A stretch of DNA of 42,807 nucleotides from a virus. Positions 21,101-28,316 of this stretch are shown piece by piece. The first letter of the stretch is position 1, and every line of letters starts with the position of its first letter. The position numbers and the translations under genes are program-made. Location: positions 1 through 42,807 of IMG/VR virus record IMGVR_UViG_3300046505_000019; one strand, 5' to 3'. Under the pieces are notes generated by a model. That model saw only the letters and a list, made by a program, of their open reading frames with translations. It did not search any database and was not told the origin of the DNA.

Positions 21101-21911
21101 TGATAAATTGTCCTGCCCCCCCATCGACCAAAGAAGCCCCATTCCCTGACCACTGAACGAGATGCCCCGCCGTGTTGCTTGTGCTTGACCCAATAATAAG
21201 ATAGTTAGATGAACTTCCGTTAGGATTGAAGCGAGGCCAATGGTAAGTTGAATCTCCCCATAAGAAATCTGATCCCGACGTTCCTGACGGAGCCGCAGAC
21301 TCTACAATTTGGAAAGGTTCATCGGCGCGGGCGACCGTTGTACTGACATAGAAAGATTCCGTGTTTCCTGCATACAACGAAATCCCATAAGTGTTCGGAC
21401 TCTGAATTTTAAGTTGCAGGGAGCCGGGATAAATGGCATACGCATTTGATCCTGTCCCGATATTGAGTTGAACAGCCAGAGTCCCACTAGACACATAGAA
21501 AGTCGCACCTGATTGCAGAACCGTAGTGCTGAGAATGACTGGATACCAGAATGGGGGAGCCCCCGGCCCACCAGACAAGAGAGCCTGCCATGTTGTTCCT
21601 GCCGCAAGTCCCGATATGACGTTGGATGATCCGGGGGCTGAATAGTAGGCATCGGAATACTGACCCGCCAGATTGATTGTGGCGGTACTGCCACCGCCAG
21701 CCCCGCAACTGCCCCCCGTCAATGTCTGACAACTCCCCACCCTCAGCACCCCAGTCACAGTCCCGCTGGACACGCTAAAAGCAGGAGCCGCCGCCGTCGT
21801 GCTGACGTTCTGGATATAATTACCAGCCGGAGGGCTAGAAGGACCAGCTAAAAGGGGTATAGAAGCCCCTAAAACAAGCCCTATAGCCTTGAATAGGGTC
21901 TTCAAGGGCAT
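18144..21911 (-). CDS. giant secreted tail-fibre-like protein with YadA-type repeats (1255 aa)
   Basis: N-terminal signal peptide (MPLKTLFKAIGLVLGASIPL, then LAG). Beta-rich repeats contain LQSGATFYVSSGT twice (near residues 132 and 276). Residues about 390-590 are YadA-head-like repeats (NTAVGYSASGGLTTGEDN, NVVVGDSSLLGD, NTYIGYNAGSN), which in trimeric autotransporters build left-handed trimeric beta rolls. Residues about 700-870 are Thr-rich coiled-coil repeats (LNNVDTSTAAMTTR and relatives). Two FWRGDGTW/YWRGDGTW modules follow, a motif common in phage fibres. Probably a trimeric receptor-binding fibre. Confidence 0.75.
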   Translation of the reverse strand: MPLKTLFKAIGLVLGASIPLLAGPSSPPAGNYIQNVSTTAAAPAFSVSSGTVTGVLRVGSCQTLTGGSCGAGGGSTATINLAGQYSDAYYSAPGSSNVISGLAAGTTWQALLSGGPGAPPFWYPVILSTTVLQSGATFYVSSGTLAVQLNIGTGSNAYAIYPGSLQLKIQSPNTYGISLYAGNTESFYVSTTVARADEPFQIVESAAPSGTSGSDFLWGDSTYHWPRFNPNGSSSNYLIIGSSTSNTAGHLVQWSGNGASLVDGGAGQFINNTSTLQSGATFYVSSGTVAGQFSPTTIRWPDGSIQVSSPSASGGTSVVLPSSGIAFGSPTNTVTSDTNTLTWDNTIKVLAISGKINVSTLQINGVDFLSDMGYTSDIFLGDTSAPPSTGVNNICVGQQTCNTYNSTTHDNTIMGNRAGRNLLTGNNNSCYGVQACGGMDTTGGGHKNVGLGSNALSAIGSGNSNTAVGYSASGGLTTGEDNVCIGDSAGNQITTGSHNVVVGDSSLLGDADGQSNVCVGFNGCFWTKGSSNTVVGGFSGKGFNTNTSPTNANTYIGYNAGSNIDFSVRPLVDSICIGYNCAVSSSYTAVIGDIGTSDAVLVKMSTANIDSLTPSQFVKTDASKNLVSYDLLSGTQSWTGQNTFSGQITLSTTIASGGSVGTGVQVLTSSGTAGAPYWAVPSGSVGSVAWGSITGTLSAQTDLNTKLTALDTSTSTLTTRLNNVDTSTAAMTTRLNNLDTSTAAITTRANSVAITTGTIATDTTTIVTNSNTRFASVATATGTIATDTTTLGGKFTTVATDTTTIVTNSNARFTSVATATGTIATDTTTLRTSLNTVATDTNTLQTNINGKLSAVTADSPLGGSGTSASHLTFTNPGYITANQSISLSNNATGSGTTAIAVNAQNVSLSSQVVGNLSVNNLNSGTGATSSTFWRGDGTWVSSSTFGGTSSGGGIVSPATFTWTNAYGVSLSTINVSSNSIHGAATYYADGTILGAKIPVSNLNGGTSASGSTYWRGDGTWATPSAAASPGGVALSMQYNNGAGAIGGSSDFTVGSSSYSIGLNGLLNTYISSATLSSTTLNGSTLTLGAGMSENVSVSTALYITESNGSAYTVYSSTGYILSVSTNDVSTVLTALPGFVFAIPANSTWTYECMLDITGASGGSEYGVNGPSGASTITWIVGPTGAVTTISEARVVALNTADTVAFGTTAIASMVRIYSQMDTGSTAGNWSLMRKSVTPTSTALNAGSYCMGRRIQ

Positions 21912-21920
21912 AAACCTCGA

Positions 21921-22169
21921 CTACTTCGTTTCTGGCCCGTGTCCTCGGCCTAGACCACGGCCTGACTGAAACGGCATTTCGCCCGTCGCAAAAATAGGCT
22001 TATTTCCGTGATCCGTCGCCGCTCCACCTTCCGGTGTAGGTTCCATTCCGTCTTGCACCAATTCCGCTTCTTCGTGCAAAACATCCTCATTCGACTTCGC
22101 CACGTTGCCGGACACGTTGCCGCGCCCTGAATGGAACTTCAAGCTGTTTACATCGGTTTTTATTGCCAT
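21921..22169 (-). CDS. hypothetical protein with SGRG motifs (82 aa)
   Basis: ATG 22169 behind AAAGGAGAATAGA. It contains FHSGRGNVSGN and FQSGRGLGRG, Gly/Arg-rich motifs at both ends around an acidic middle. Probably a small virion-associated protein. No family recognised. Confidence 0.55.
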   Translation of the reverse strand: MAIKTDVNSLKFHSGRGNVSGNVAKSNEDVLHEEAELVQDGMEPTPEGGAATDHGNKPIFATGEMPFQSGRGLGRGHGPETK

Positions 22170-22170
22170 T

Positions 22171-22350
22171 CTATTCTCCTTTAAGTCCAGTAGGGGCTTT
22201 AACGGCTTGGGTATGATCTCCGTCGGCTCCAAGTTTGTGAGCCATATTTCCTGAGTTGACGATTCCGGGGGCTTCTATGTCCTGATCCATTGCCGACCCT
22301 TGAGGGTCATAACTGGACGTGGTGCTTTTAGGCCATTCTGGTCCGTTCAT
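22171..22350 (-). CDS. hypothetical protein (59 aa)
   Basis: ATG 22350 behind TAAAGGAGACTAAA, an excellent ribosome binding site. Polar, with Pro/Gly/Ser (GPEWPKSTTSSYDPQGS) and NMAHKLGADGDHTQAVKAPT. Its stop falls within the ribosome binding site of the next gene. Function unknown. Confidence 0.55.
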   Translation of the reverse strand: MNGPEWPKSTTSSYDPQGSAMDQDIEAPGIVNSGNMAHKLGADGDHTQAVKAPTGLKGE

Positions 22351-22361
22351 TTTAGTCTCCT

Positions 22362-22499
22362 TTAGTGACTTTCTTGCATATAATCTTGATGAGTTCCTGT
22401 CTGATAATAGATTGTATCTGCGTACTTTATTTGCGCTACTTTTATAGTTGCATTTCCTGCCGGAGCTGTCGCTACTTTGACTATTTTCCCTGATTGCAT
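22362..22499 (-). CDS. hypothetical protein (45 aa)
   Basis: ATG 22499 behind AAAGGAGGTTTT. Beta-like and polar (GKIVKVATAPAGNATIKVAQ). It is the first of three small genes with strong AAAGGAG sites that precede the giant fibre. The start region overlaps the antisense promoter of the HNH gene. Confidence 0.5.
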   Translation of the reverse strand: MQSGKIVKVATAPAGNATIKVAQIKYADTIYYQTGTHQDYMQESH

Positions 22500-22522
22500 A
22501 AAACCTCCTTTAGTGTTATACT
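22494..22522 (+). promoter_or_regulatory. promoter of the first HNH gene
   Basis: TTGCAT (22494-22499), 17-base spacer, TATACT (22517-22522), 70 bases upstream of the HNH start on the plus strand. The gene can thus be transcribed independently of the leftward late operon. Confidence 0.6.
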
Positions 22523-22591
22523 TTAGACAGTAAAAAGCCCCAGCGTGGTTTGAGCCACCTGAGGCATGGCACTGAAAGGAGTTAGCTTCCA

Positions 22592-23047
22592 ATGCAAAAA
22601 CATCTTACCAAACCTCTCTCCGAAAGATTCTGGAAATTCGTTAAGAAAACCGATAATTGTTGGGAATGGTCTGGCGCACTTACCAGAGGCTATGGAAGCA
22701 TGGGATCGAATAGCTATGCCCATAGAATCTCTTGGGAAATCCATAATGGCCCTATTCCAAAAGGTCTTTGGGTACTGCACAAATGCGATAACCCCTCTTG
22801 TTCCAATCCTGACCATCTTTTTCTTGGCACACAAACTGACAATATGCGTGACATGCTTAATAAAGGACGAGGAAACTGCTTTGGAGTTGGAAATAAATTG
22901 ACACCAGAACAAATAAAGGAAATTAGATCTACCTATCGTTTCGGATCTCTTACTAATGGGGCTCGCGCTCTTGCAAAAAGATTTAAGATTGACAGGAAGA
23001 TGATTGCTAACATCATCAACAAAGAAGCTTGGAAACACGTCACCTAG
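22592..23047 (+). CDS. free-standing HNH homing endonuclease (151 aa)
   Basis: ATG 22592 behind GAAAGGAGTTAGCTTCCA. CWEWSGALTRGYGSM, then AHRISWEIHNGPIPKG, and the core LHKCDNPSCSNPDHLFLGT, the HNH_3 type with catalytic His and Cys/His metal ligands. The C-terminal 45 residues form a helix-turn-helix (ALAKRFKIDRKMIANIINKE) for target recognition. Antisense to its surroundings, with its own promoter: a mobile intron-free HNH cassette. Paralogous to 37584-38126. Confidence 0.85.
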   Translation: MQKHLTKPLSERFWKFVKKTDNCWEWSGALTRGYGSMGSNSYAHRISWEIHNGPIPKGLWVLHKCDNPSCSNPDHLFLGTQTDNMRDMLNKGRGNCFGVGNKLTPEQIKEIRSTYRFGSLTNGARALAKRFKIDRKMIANIINKEAWKHVT

Positions 23048-23057
23048 GAGGTGTGTC

Positions 23058-23276
23058 ATGGAAATCCTGATTATCGGTTTAGCCATATTCGGATTCTTGC
23101 AAATGGTCATTGGACACCCACCGATGAAGGATTGCTCCCTTGATTCTGAGCAGGCCCTTGACCGCCAAAATAGGTATCAAGAGCGGAAGCGGCGGAACGC
23201 TGAATTAAAGGATTTGCAAGGGCTTTCATGGTTGCGCGTGAAGTTGCACCACTGGCGGCTGACACTAAACCCATAG
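23058..23276 (+). CDS. possible small membrane protein behind the HNH gene (72 aa)
   Basis: A good ribosome binding site (AGGAGGTGTGTC) precedes ATG 23058, ten bases after the HNH stop. The N-terminal segment (EILIIGLAIFGFLQMVIG) is hydrophobic; the remainder is charged. It overlaps the 3' end of the opposite-strand gene 23107-24330 by 170 bases, which lowers confidence. Confidence 0.35.
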   Translation: MEILIIGLAIFGFLQMVIGHPPMKDCSLDSEQALDRQNRYQERKRRNAELKDLQGLSWLRVKLHHWRLTLNP

Positions 23277-24330
23277 CAAACGGAGAAGAAGCCTGCTGTA
23301 AAGCCAAAACCTTAGCCGCATCTCCTAGAGACTTCCCTCCAATTCCTGCTACTCCCGCCATAGTTTCAAACATCAACATTCCAAGTTTTGAATATTCGTT
23401 CGGATTGCTTTTATTAACTTGTCCGAATTTCAATAGTTGATCCCTCAATTTTGAAGCCGCATACACATCATTGGCTTCCTTGAAGTCTGGGTCTTGCTTG
23501 GAAATGACATCATTCAGGTATTGGTCAAAAGTTCCAAACCCTTTAATTCTTGGAAGATTCTTTGCTGTTCCTGCTGGCATCAATTGGTCAATCCCACGCT
23601 TCGCCGCTATTGCTTCCTGAGTGGTAATGGGTTGTCCTGTTTGCGACTTAACAATCGCTGATTGTAGCGCATCCTTAGCCATTCCTTGAGGATTCAGGAG
23701 TAAATCGGCCTGCTGTTCCGGCGTGAAATGGTCGCCCATGACGCGGTTAAATTCATCTCCGTACTGTTCACTCGCATCCTTCAGGGAAATAGGATCAATA
23801 AATGTTTTAACAAAGCCTCCCTTATAAGCTCGACTCAAATTAGAGGCAGGAGTCCCAGATATGGCCTCACCCATTTTTGCCCCCGGGAGAATTGAGGATA
23901 TCGCATCTCCTACCGGTTTCGCCGCCGCCCCTATCGCTTGTCCTTCTAACTCAACTTTTGCCCCTTCAAGCATTTGATTTGAAAGAGATTGCTGCTCAGT
24001 AGTAACGCCACGTATTTTGTCTATCGCATCGGCAACATATTTTCCAGCGGGATAAAATGCACCAGCCCCAATAGCCGCCCCTCCCATTGTTCCGACGGGC
24101 CCTAAAACGGGATCAGCAAGAGTTCCGATAGCTCCCCCTGCCATACCACCAGCAGTTGCCGCACCGCCCTGTAAAACTGCTCGGTAAGTCTTTGATAGAG
24201 TATCAGGAGATTTCCCTTGCAATGGTTGCGAAGAGGATGGCGGCGAATCTTCCCAAAGATTAGCTGGCGGTGCTGTCGGAGTAGAAACAGCAGGAGCCGA
24301 AGTATCATCCCAGAGATTTGCTCCACTCAT
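23107..24330 (-). CDS. putative DNA-ejection/internal virion protein (407 aa)
   Basis: ATG 24330 overlaps the previous stop (ATGA). A Pro/Ser-rich N-terminus with NLWDD/NLWED repeats is followed by a glycine-zipper membrane-active stretch (GGMAGGAIGTLADPVLGPVG, residues about 62-81) and further Gly/Ala helices near the C-terminus. Position after two Q-rich virion genes parallels T7 gp16, though it is far shorter and has no transglycosylase motif. Probably forms part of the channel through the cell envelope. Confidence 0.5.
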   Translation of the reverse strand: MSGANLWDDTSAPAVSTPTAPPANLWEDSPPSSSQPLQGKSPDTLSKTYRAVLQGGAATAGGMAGGAIGTLADPVLGPVGTMGGAAIGAGAFYPAGKYVADAIDKIRGVTTEQQSLSNQMLEGAKVELEGQAIGAAAKPVGDAISSILPGAKMGEAISGTPASNLSRAYKGGFVKTFIDPISLKDASEQYGDEFNRVMGDHFTPEQQADLLLNPQGMAKDALQSAIVKSQTGQPITTQEAIAAKRGIDQLMPAGTAKNLPRIKGFGTFDQYLNDVISKQDPDFKEANDVYAASKLRDQLLKFGQVNKSNPNEYSKLGMLMFETMAGVAGIGGKSLGDAAKVLALQQASSPFAMGLVSAASGATSRATMKALANPLIQRSAASALDTYFGGQGPAQNQGSNPSSVGVQ

Positions 24331-25616
24331 TGAACAGACATCCAATTATCCTTGTTTTTCCAGTCATTCGTCCCCGTCTGTCCTCGGAAAACGTAATTTT
24401 TCCCATCACTCGGATTCTTCATAATCTGCCCCGTTTGAACTTGAGATGGGGGAACTTGCGGAGATTGGAATAATTGTGACGTACTGGGGATTCCCACAGG
24501 ACGAACATTCTGCATTGCTTTCATCGGATCAATGCGATTACGAATTGCACGACTTGCAGACGAATTTTCGATACTCGTCAAATTCGCTTCATTATTAAGT
24601 GCTGTTTGAGCGATTGTTTTAGTAACTGCCTCGCGTTCCGAGTTACTCATTGCCACGTTATTCGTCGCATTGTTATAAACCGTTTTTATCTGTTCTCCAG
24701 CTAGTCCGCTTTTTATCATGTCTTCCATTGTCATGTTCGGAGGCCGCTTGCTCGACGGAATCATCATTTGCGCGTATCGGATCATGGCTTGCTTATCGTG
24801 CAGGGCAAATTCAGCCTTTTCTGTTTCTGTCGCATTGGCGGGTACTGGCTGAGCAACCATACTGAGAGCATTTGCCGCATTCGGCAAAACTTCTTGATGG
24901 TCTTTCGTCATGTCAACAAAATTGCTCGTCGCGGCCTGTTGGTTAGTATTCTGCAAGGTCGCCACTTGTCCTGCCGGAATGAAACTCCCCGCCGCTCCCG
25001 CTGGCATAGCCTGACCATTCGGAGAGGAAACGGCCCCCGTAAATGAATTTTGCGTAGCGGGCTGACCATTGACTTGACCGCCCGTCTGGTCGGCCATCCC
25101 TTCTTTATACATAGGTGTCTTTTCGAGAAGGCCCATTTGTTGCTGTTGGTACTTCATCCCATATCGAGAAATGGCCTGTGTCGACCCTGTCACGGCATCT
25201 GCCGCACTTAACCCCTCTTTCCCCTGCGTCTGTTGCCATGTCCTGTGCTGATCCATGAAGTAGCCGAGGTCTTTGGCGGCATCTTTATCAAGAGGCATCC
25301 CTTGCGGTAGCGGCTGTCCTGTCAGAAACGGATAGGCTTGCTGAATCAAGGATTTTCCTGTTTCCTGAACTTCTGGTCCACCAGAAAGCATCATGTCTGA
25401 TCCCGTTTCCAGCATCTTCATATTCTTCTCAATCATCTGCTGTTTCTGCGCCATCTGGATTTCCTGCTGCTTCTGCGCGATGGCTTGTTGTTGCTGATAA
25501 ACTGCTGCGCCTCCTAAAAGTCCTTGAGTCATGACACCCGCATTGTTTGGCATCGGAATGTTGGTGCCACCTAAATTAAAATTCCCGATCTGGGCCATAG
25601 GAAGTCCGTCAGCCAT
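24327..25616 (-). CDS. putative internal virion protein (429 aa)
   Basis: ATG 25616 behind GGTGGTTTAAA. Gln/Met-rich helical N-terminal half (YQQQQAIAQKQQEIQMAQKQ), central Gly/Ala/Asn linkers, and a C-terminal GKNYVFRGQTGTNDWKNKDN tail of the kind seen on phage virion proteins. It occupies the T7 gp15-like position between the other two ejection candidates. No enzymatic motif. Confidence 0.5.
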   Translation of the reverse strand: MADGLPMAQIGNFNLGGTNIPMPNNAGVMTQGLLGGAAVYQQQQAIAQKQQEIQMAQKQQMIEKNMKMLETGSDMMLSGGPEVQETGKSLIQQAYPFLTGQPLPQGMPLDKDAAKDLGYFMDQHRTWQQTQGKEGLSAADAVTGSTQAISRYGMKYQQQQMGLLEKTPMYKEGMADQTGGQVNGQPATQNSFTGAVSSPNGQAMPAGAAGSFIPAGQVATLQNTNQQAATSNFVDMTKDHQEVLPNAANALSMVAQPVPANATETEKAEFALHDKQAMIRYAQMMIPSSKRPPNMTMEDMIKSGLAGEQIKTVYNNATNNVAMSNSEREAVTKTIAQTALNNEANLTSIENSSASRAIRNRIDPMKAMQNVRPVGIPSTSQLFQSPQVPPSQVQTGQIMKNPSDGKNYVFRGQTGTNDWKNKDNWMSVQ

Positions 25617-25643
25617 TTTAAACCACCGTCCTTTGTGTGAACA

Positions 25644-26636
25644 TTAAGCTAAAGCTCCGGCCATTGCCATACTGCTTCCTCCGCCAGCCGCACCAGCACC
25701 GCCAGCGGCCGCCCCAGAACCGCCCATGCTTCCAATACCTGACATAGCGGCATATCCGCCCATGCTCGCAAGAGGACTCAAATAAGTCCCCAACATCGTA
25801 TTAAAACCTGTGTACTGATTTAGGCTGGCCTGATAGTTCGCCTGCGCTTGCGCCATCTGTTGCTGGTAAGAACCGATCTGTTGCATATACTGAGGTTGAT
25901 AGGCACTACTCAGATTCTGCTGATAGCTAGACAAAAGAGGCGACAACGCCGACGGCCCGTTCGTGATCGACGATTGCAGATAGTTCAAAGGCGTTTGGGT
26001 GGCGTAATTGCCGAGACTTTGCCCTGTCGCAGATTGTGACGCCGCCGTGTTTTGCAGTTGCCCCATGTTCCCCGCTAGTTGCCCGACATAGCCGAGGTTA
26101 TAGTTCTGGTTCTGGATGTTGTTGTTCTGTTGCATGTTCTGCAACAACTTCTGACCCGCCGACGAATCCGATACGGCGTTCGCCCAGCTTGTGCCGTTGA
26201 TCGTAATGCCCTGTTGTGCCGCCTGCTGTTGCATCTGCAAAAAGTTCTGGTTCTGCTGATACGCAATCTGCTGGTTGGCGGGAGCCCCGTTCTGCAAGGC
26301 GTTCGTATAGGCTGAAGATGTCGCATTCTCGGCCCCTTGCGTCCCAGCCATCCCCGCTAACTGGGCTTGTCCTGCCTGCCCTGCTGTCTGTGTCGATGCT
26401 TGGCTCTGCTGTTGAAGTTGCGTCAAGGCGTTCTGGTTGATCGTCCCGTCCTGATTGAACAGGCCGGAAATCATCTGAAGGATGTTCTGGTTGTTGCTGA
26501 GCTGACCAGAAACGGTGTTGATCATGTTCCCCTGCGTGTTTAACGCATTGGTCTGCTGGTTCGTGATATTGGTTTCTCCGGATGTCATGCCGGGGTATTG
26601 AGGAAGCTGAGGAGCCGATGGAGCCGATCCGCACAA
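25644..26636 (-). CDS. Q/N-rich internal virion protein, gp14-like (330 aa)
   Basis: TTG 26636 is preferred: AGGTGGGTGG lies just upstream and it gives MCGSAPSAPQLPQYPG, the Met-Cys start seen in many gp14-like ejection proteins. The body is dominated by Gln, Asn, Ala and Ser (YQQNQNFLQMQQQAAQQG) and ends in a Gly/Ala/Met-rich hydrophobic stretch. Probably ejected with the DNA to build a conduit in the envelope. Confidence 0.5.
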   Translation of the reverse strand: MCGSAPSAPQLPQYPGMTSGETNITNQQTNALNTQGNMINTVSGQLSNNQNILQMISGLFNQDGTINQNALTQLQQQSQASTQTAGQAGQAQLAGMAGTQGAENATSSAYTNALQNGAPANQQIAYQQNQNFLQMQQQAAQQGITINGTSWANAVSDSSAGQKLLQNMQQNNNIQNQNYNLGYVGQLAGNMGQLQNTAASQSATGQSLGNYATQTPLNYLQSSITNGPSALSPLLSSYQQNLSSAYQPQYMQQIGSYQQQMAQAQANYQASLNQYTGFNTMLGTYLSPLASMGGYAAMSGIGSMGGSGAAAGGAGAAGGGSSMAMAGALA

Positions 26637-26637
26637 G

Positions 26638-26949
26638 TTAACCACCCACCTTTTGATGAAGATCACTCTGCTTTAGCAGAGGCTTAATGAACCTTTGAAA
26701 ATTGCCGTCTATCTCTCTTGGCAAACACCCAAACTTTACAAGGAGTTTGTGAAAAGCCGTATGTTTCAGTTCTGAATCCGTAAACCATCCGTTCAACTTC
26801 CCCGCGAAAATGAACCGTTCCACGAAGTTTAAGTCCTTGATGAGCTTCTTCTGTAGCTTCCCATGCTTGTTGTCAACCCACCGACAAAACACCCATCGGT
26901 TCGGGTAGAGAGTCGCTTCAAGGATTCCATCGTCGAAGATTTTGGTCAT
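26638..26949 (-). CDS. hypothetical protein at a gp13-like position (103 aa)
   Basis: ATGA-coupled to the collar-fibre gene. Basic, aromatic and compact (LYPNRWVFCRWVDNKHGKLQ, then AFHKLLVKFGCLPREI). Similar small genes precede gp14-like genes in T7-type phages. The end HKLLVKFGC recalls GNAT proteins, but acetyl-CoA motifs are not evident. Confidence 0.45.
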   Translation of the reverse strand: MTKIFDDGILEATLYPNRWVFCRWVDNKHGKLQKKLIKDLNFVERFIFAGKLNGWFTDSELKHTAFHKLLVKFGCLPREIDGNFQRFIKPLLKQSDLHQKVGG

Positions 26950-27872
26950 AGAACCCTGATTAAGCGATACATGCCGAGATAGGGAGGAAGATTATTGTGC
27001 GATCCACCACCAGCCAAGTCATTCAGACTGACTCCGCTACTCCCTGAATTTGCTCCCGTAATCCCAGTAGATGAAGAATTAACCGTAACGCCAGTAGATG
27101 AACTGCTCGTAGTTAAAGTTCCAGAAGGCGTTGTACCACCCTGAACTGGTTTCGCTCCTCCTGTGCCTCCTGAAAACATCCCATCAGTATGAGAATGTTG
27201 TGGGTCAGTCACGCCATGGGAATGATTCGGGTCTGTAATAGTGTGGGAGTGATTTGGGTCTGTTAGCGTATGAAGCCCTGTCGGAATTTCTGCCTTAACT
27301 AGGGTATGGGTCGCTTCACCTCCCGTCGCCGCCACCGCATAAAGGTTCCCTGCCGCAATAGACATCCGATCCGTGTAGTTCGGGAGGTTGAACGTCGTCG
27401 ATCCATCGCCATTCCCAAAGGGATAAGAAGCCGCGCTGTAGAGAGTGTTCAGGGCCGCAAATGCTGACCGTCCGATAGCCTGACCGTTGGCAAGGAGCCA
27501 GTTGTTGTTTGGAGGCGTTGCCGAGTGGTAGTCAATGACGGCCCCCAACGGAACAGTGATGTTTTGCAGGGCGGTCAAATTCGTCGGAGGGGCCGCGTAC
27601 CAGTAAGCCGGAGTGGTTGCGCCTAAAATCTGGCTGATCTGGTAACGGATACGCTCGATCTCACCGCCCAAACTCGTCGCATGGCTTGTGACCGACCCCG
27701 GATACGGGGCCGTCTGAATCTGCATCTGGGTGTCGGTGTCTTCGTAGCCATCCAGACCCAATGGATTCAGGTTGTTGGCAATGTTCGTGAACTCGTTATT
27801 CCAGAGAGCCGAAGCGATTAACTGACCAGGAATAACGGTGATTAAAGGAATTGTAAAAGTTGCGCCAGCCAT
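26946..27872 (-). CDS. phage tail-collar fibre protein with HxH repeats (308 aa)
   Basis: Start ATG 27872 behind ACAGGAGGCTTAG. A tail-collar domain spans residues about 107-175 (PLGAVIDYHSATPPNNNWLL, GDGSTTFNLPNYTDR). Residues 204-228 hold three repeats of the form TDPxHSH, the His-x-His metal-binding motif that stabilises short tail fibres of the T4 gp12 type. A Ser/Thr/Gly tract leads to the conserved end HNNLPPYLGMYRLIRVL. Likely a trimeric receptor-binding protein. Confidence 0.8.
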   Translation of the reverse strand: MAGATFTIPLITVIPGQLIASALWNNEFTNIANNLNPLGLDGYEDTDTQMQIQTAPYPGSVTSHATSLGGEIERIRYQISQILGATTPAYWYAAPPTNLTALQNITVPLGAVIDYHSATPPNNNWLLANGQAIGRSAFAALNTLYSAASYPFGNGDGSTTFNLPNYTDRMSIAAGNLYAVAATGGEATHTLVKAEIPTGLHTLTDPNHSHTITDPNHSHGVTDPQHSHTDGMFSGGTGGAKPVQGGTTPSGTLTTSSSSTGVTVNSSSTGITGANSGSSGVSLNDLAGGGSHNNLPPYLGMYRLIRVL

Positions 27873-28316
27873 CTAAGCCTCCTGTAAAATCTTGCCTTCC
27901 GAAACTTCCTGCGGATTCAGTTTTCGGAGGATTCGAGCGTCAGACCACGCCTTCGCTATCCCCTCAACCGCTTCTTCCGGCATCCCGACATACCGCGCTT
28001 CAATCTGCATCGCCCGTTTGATCTGACGGATGATCTCGTCTGTATCTCGCGCCGGATCGACTTCCTTGACGCAATCCTGACAGACAGGAAGGCTCGTCAT
28101 GTTGACCTTGCCGCGCCGCATCAAAGCGACTGGCATCTGTCGATAGTTCCCATACTGTTTCTTGAAAGCCACATTAACCATCAGTTTCGGATTCGTCACG
28201 CTTGGCATTTCCTTGTATCCAAGACCCATGATCTGCGTCCCGCAACGGATACAAAACACTGACTCATCTGCGAACACATCGCCCGTCGCTATGTAATCTT
28301 TCCCGTAAGGGATCAT
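27873..28316 (-). CDS. zinc-motif structural-operon protein (147 aa)
   Basis: ATGA-coupled to the 511-aa gene. CIRCG near residue 22 and CQDC near residue 78 could form one zinc site; the C-terminal half is helical and charged. Conserved-looking but not recognised. Possibly an assembly factor rather than a virion part. Confidence 0.5.
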   Translation of the reverse strand: MIPYGKDYIATGDVFADESVFCIRCGTQIMGLGYKEMPSVTNPKLMVNVAFKKQYGNYRQMPVALMRRGKVNMTSLPVCQDCVKEVDPARDTDEIIRQIKRAMQIEARYVGMPEEAVEGIAKAWSDARILRKLNPQEVSEGKILQEA

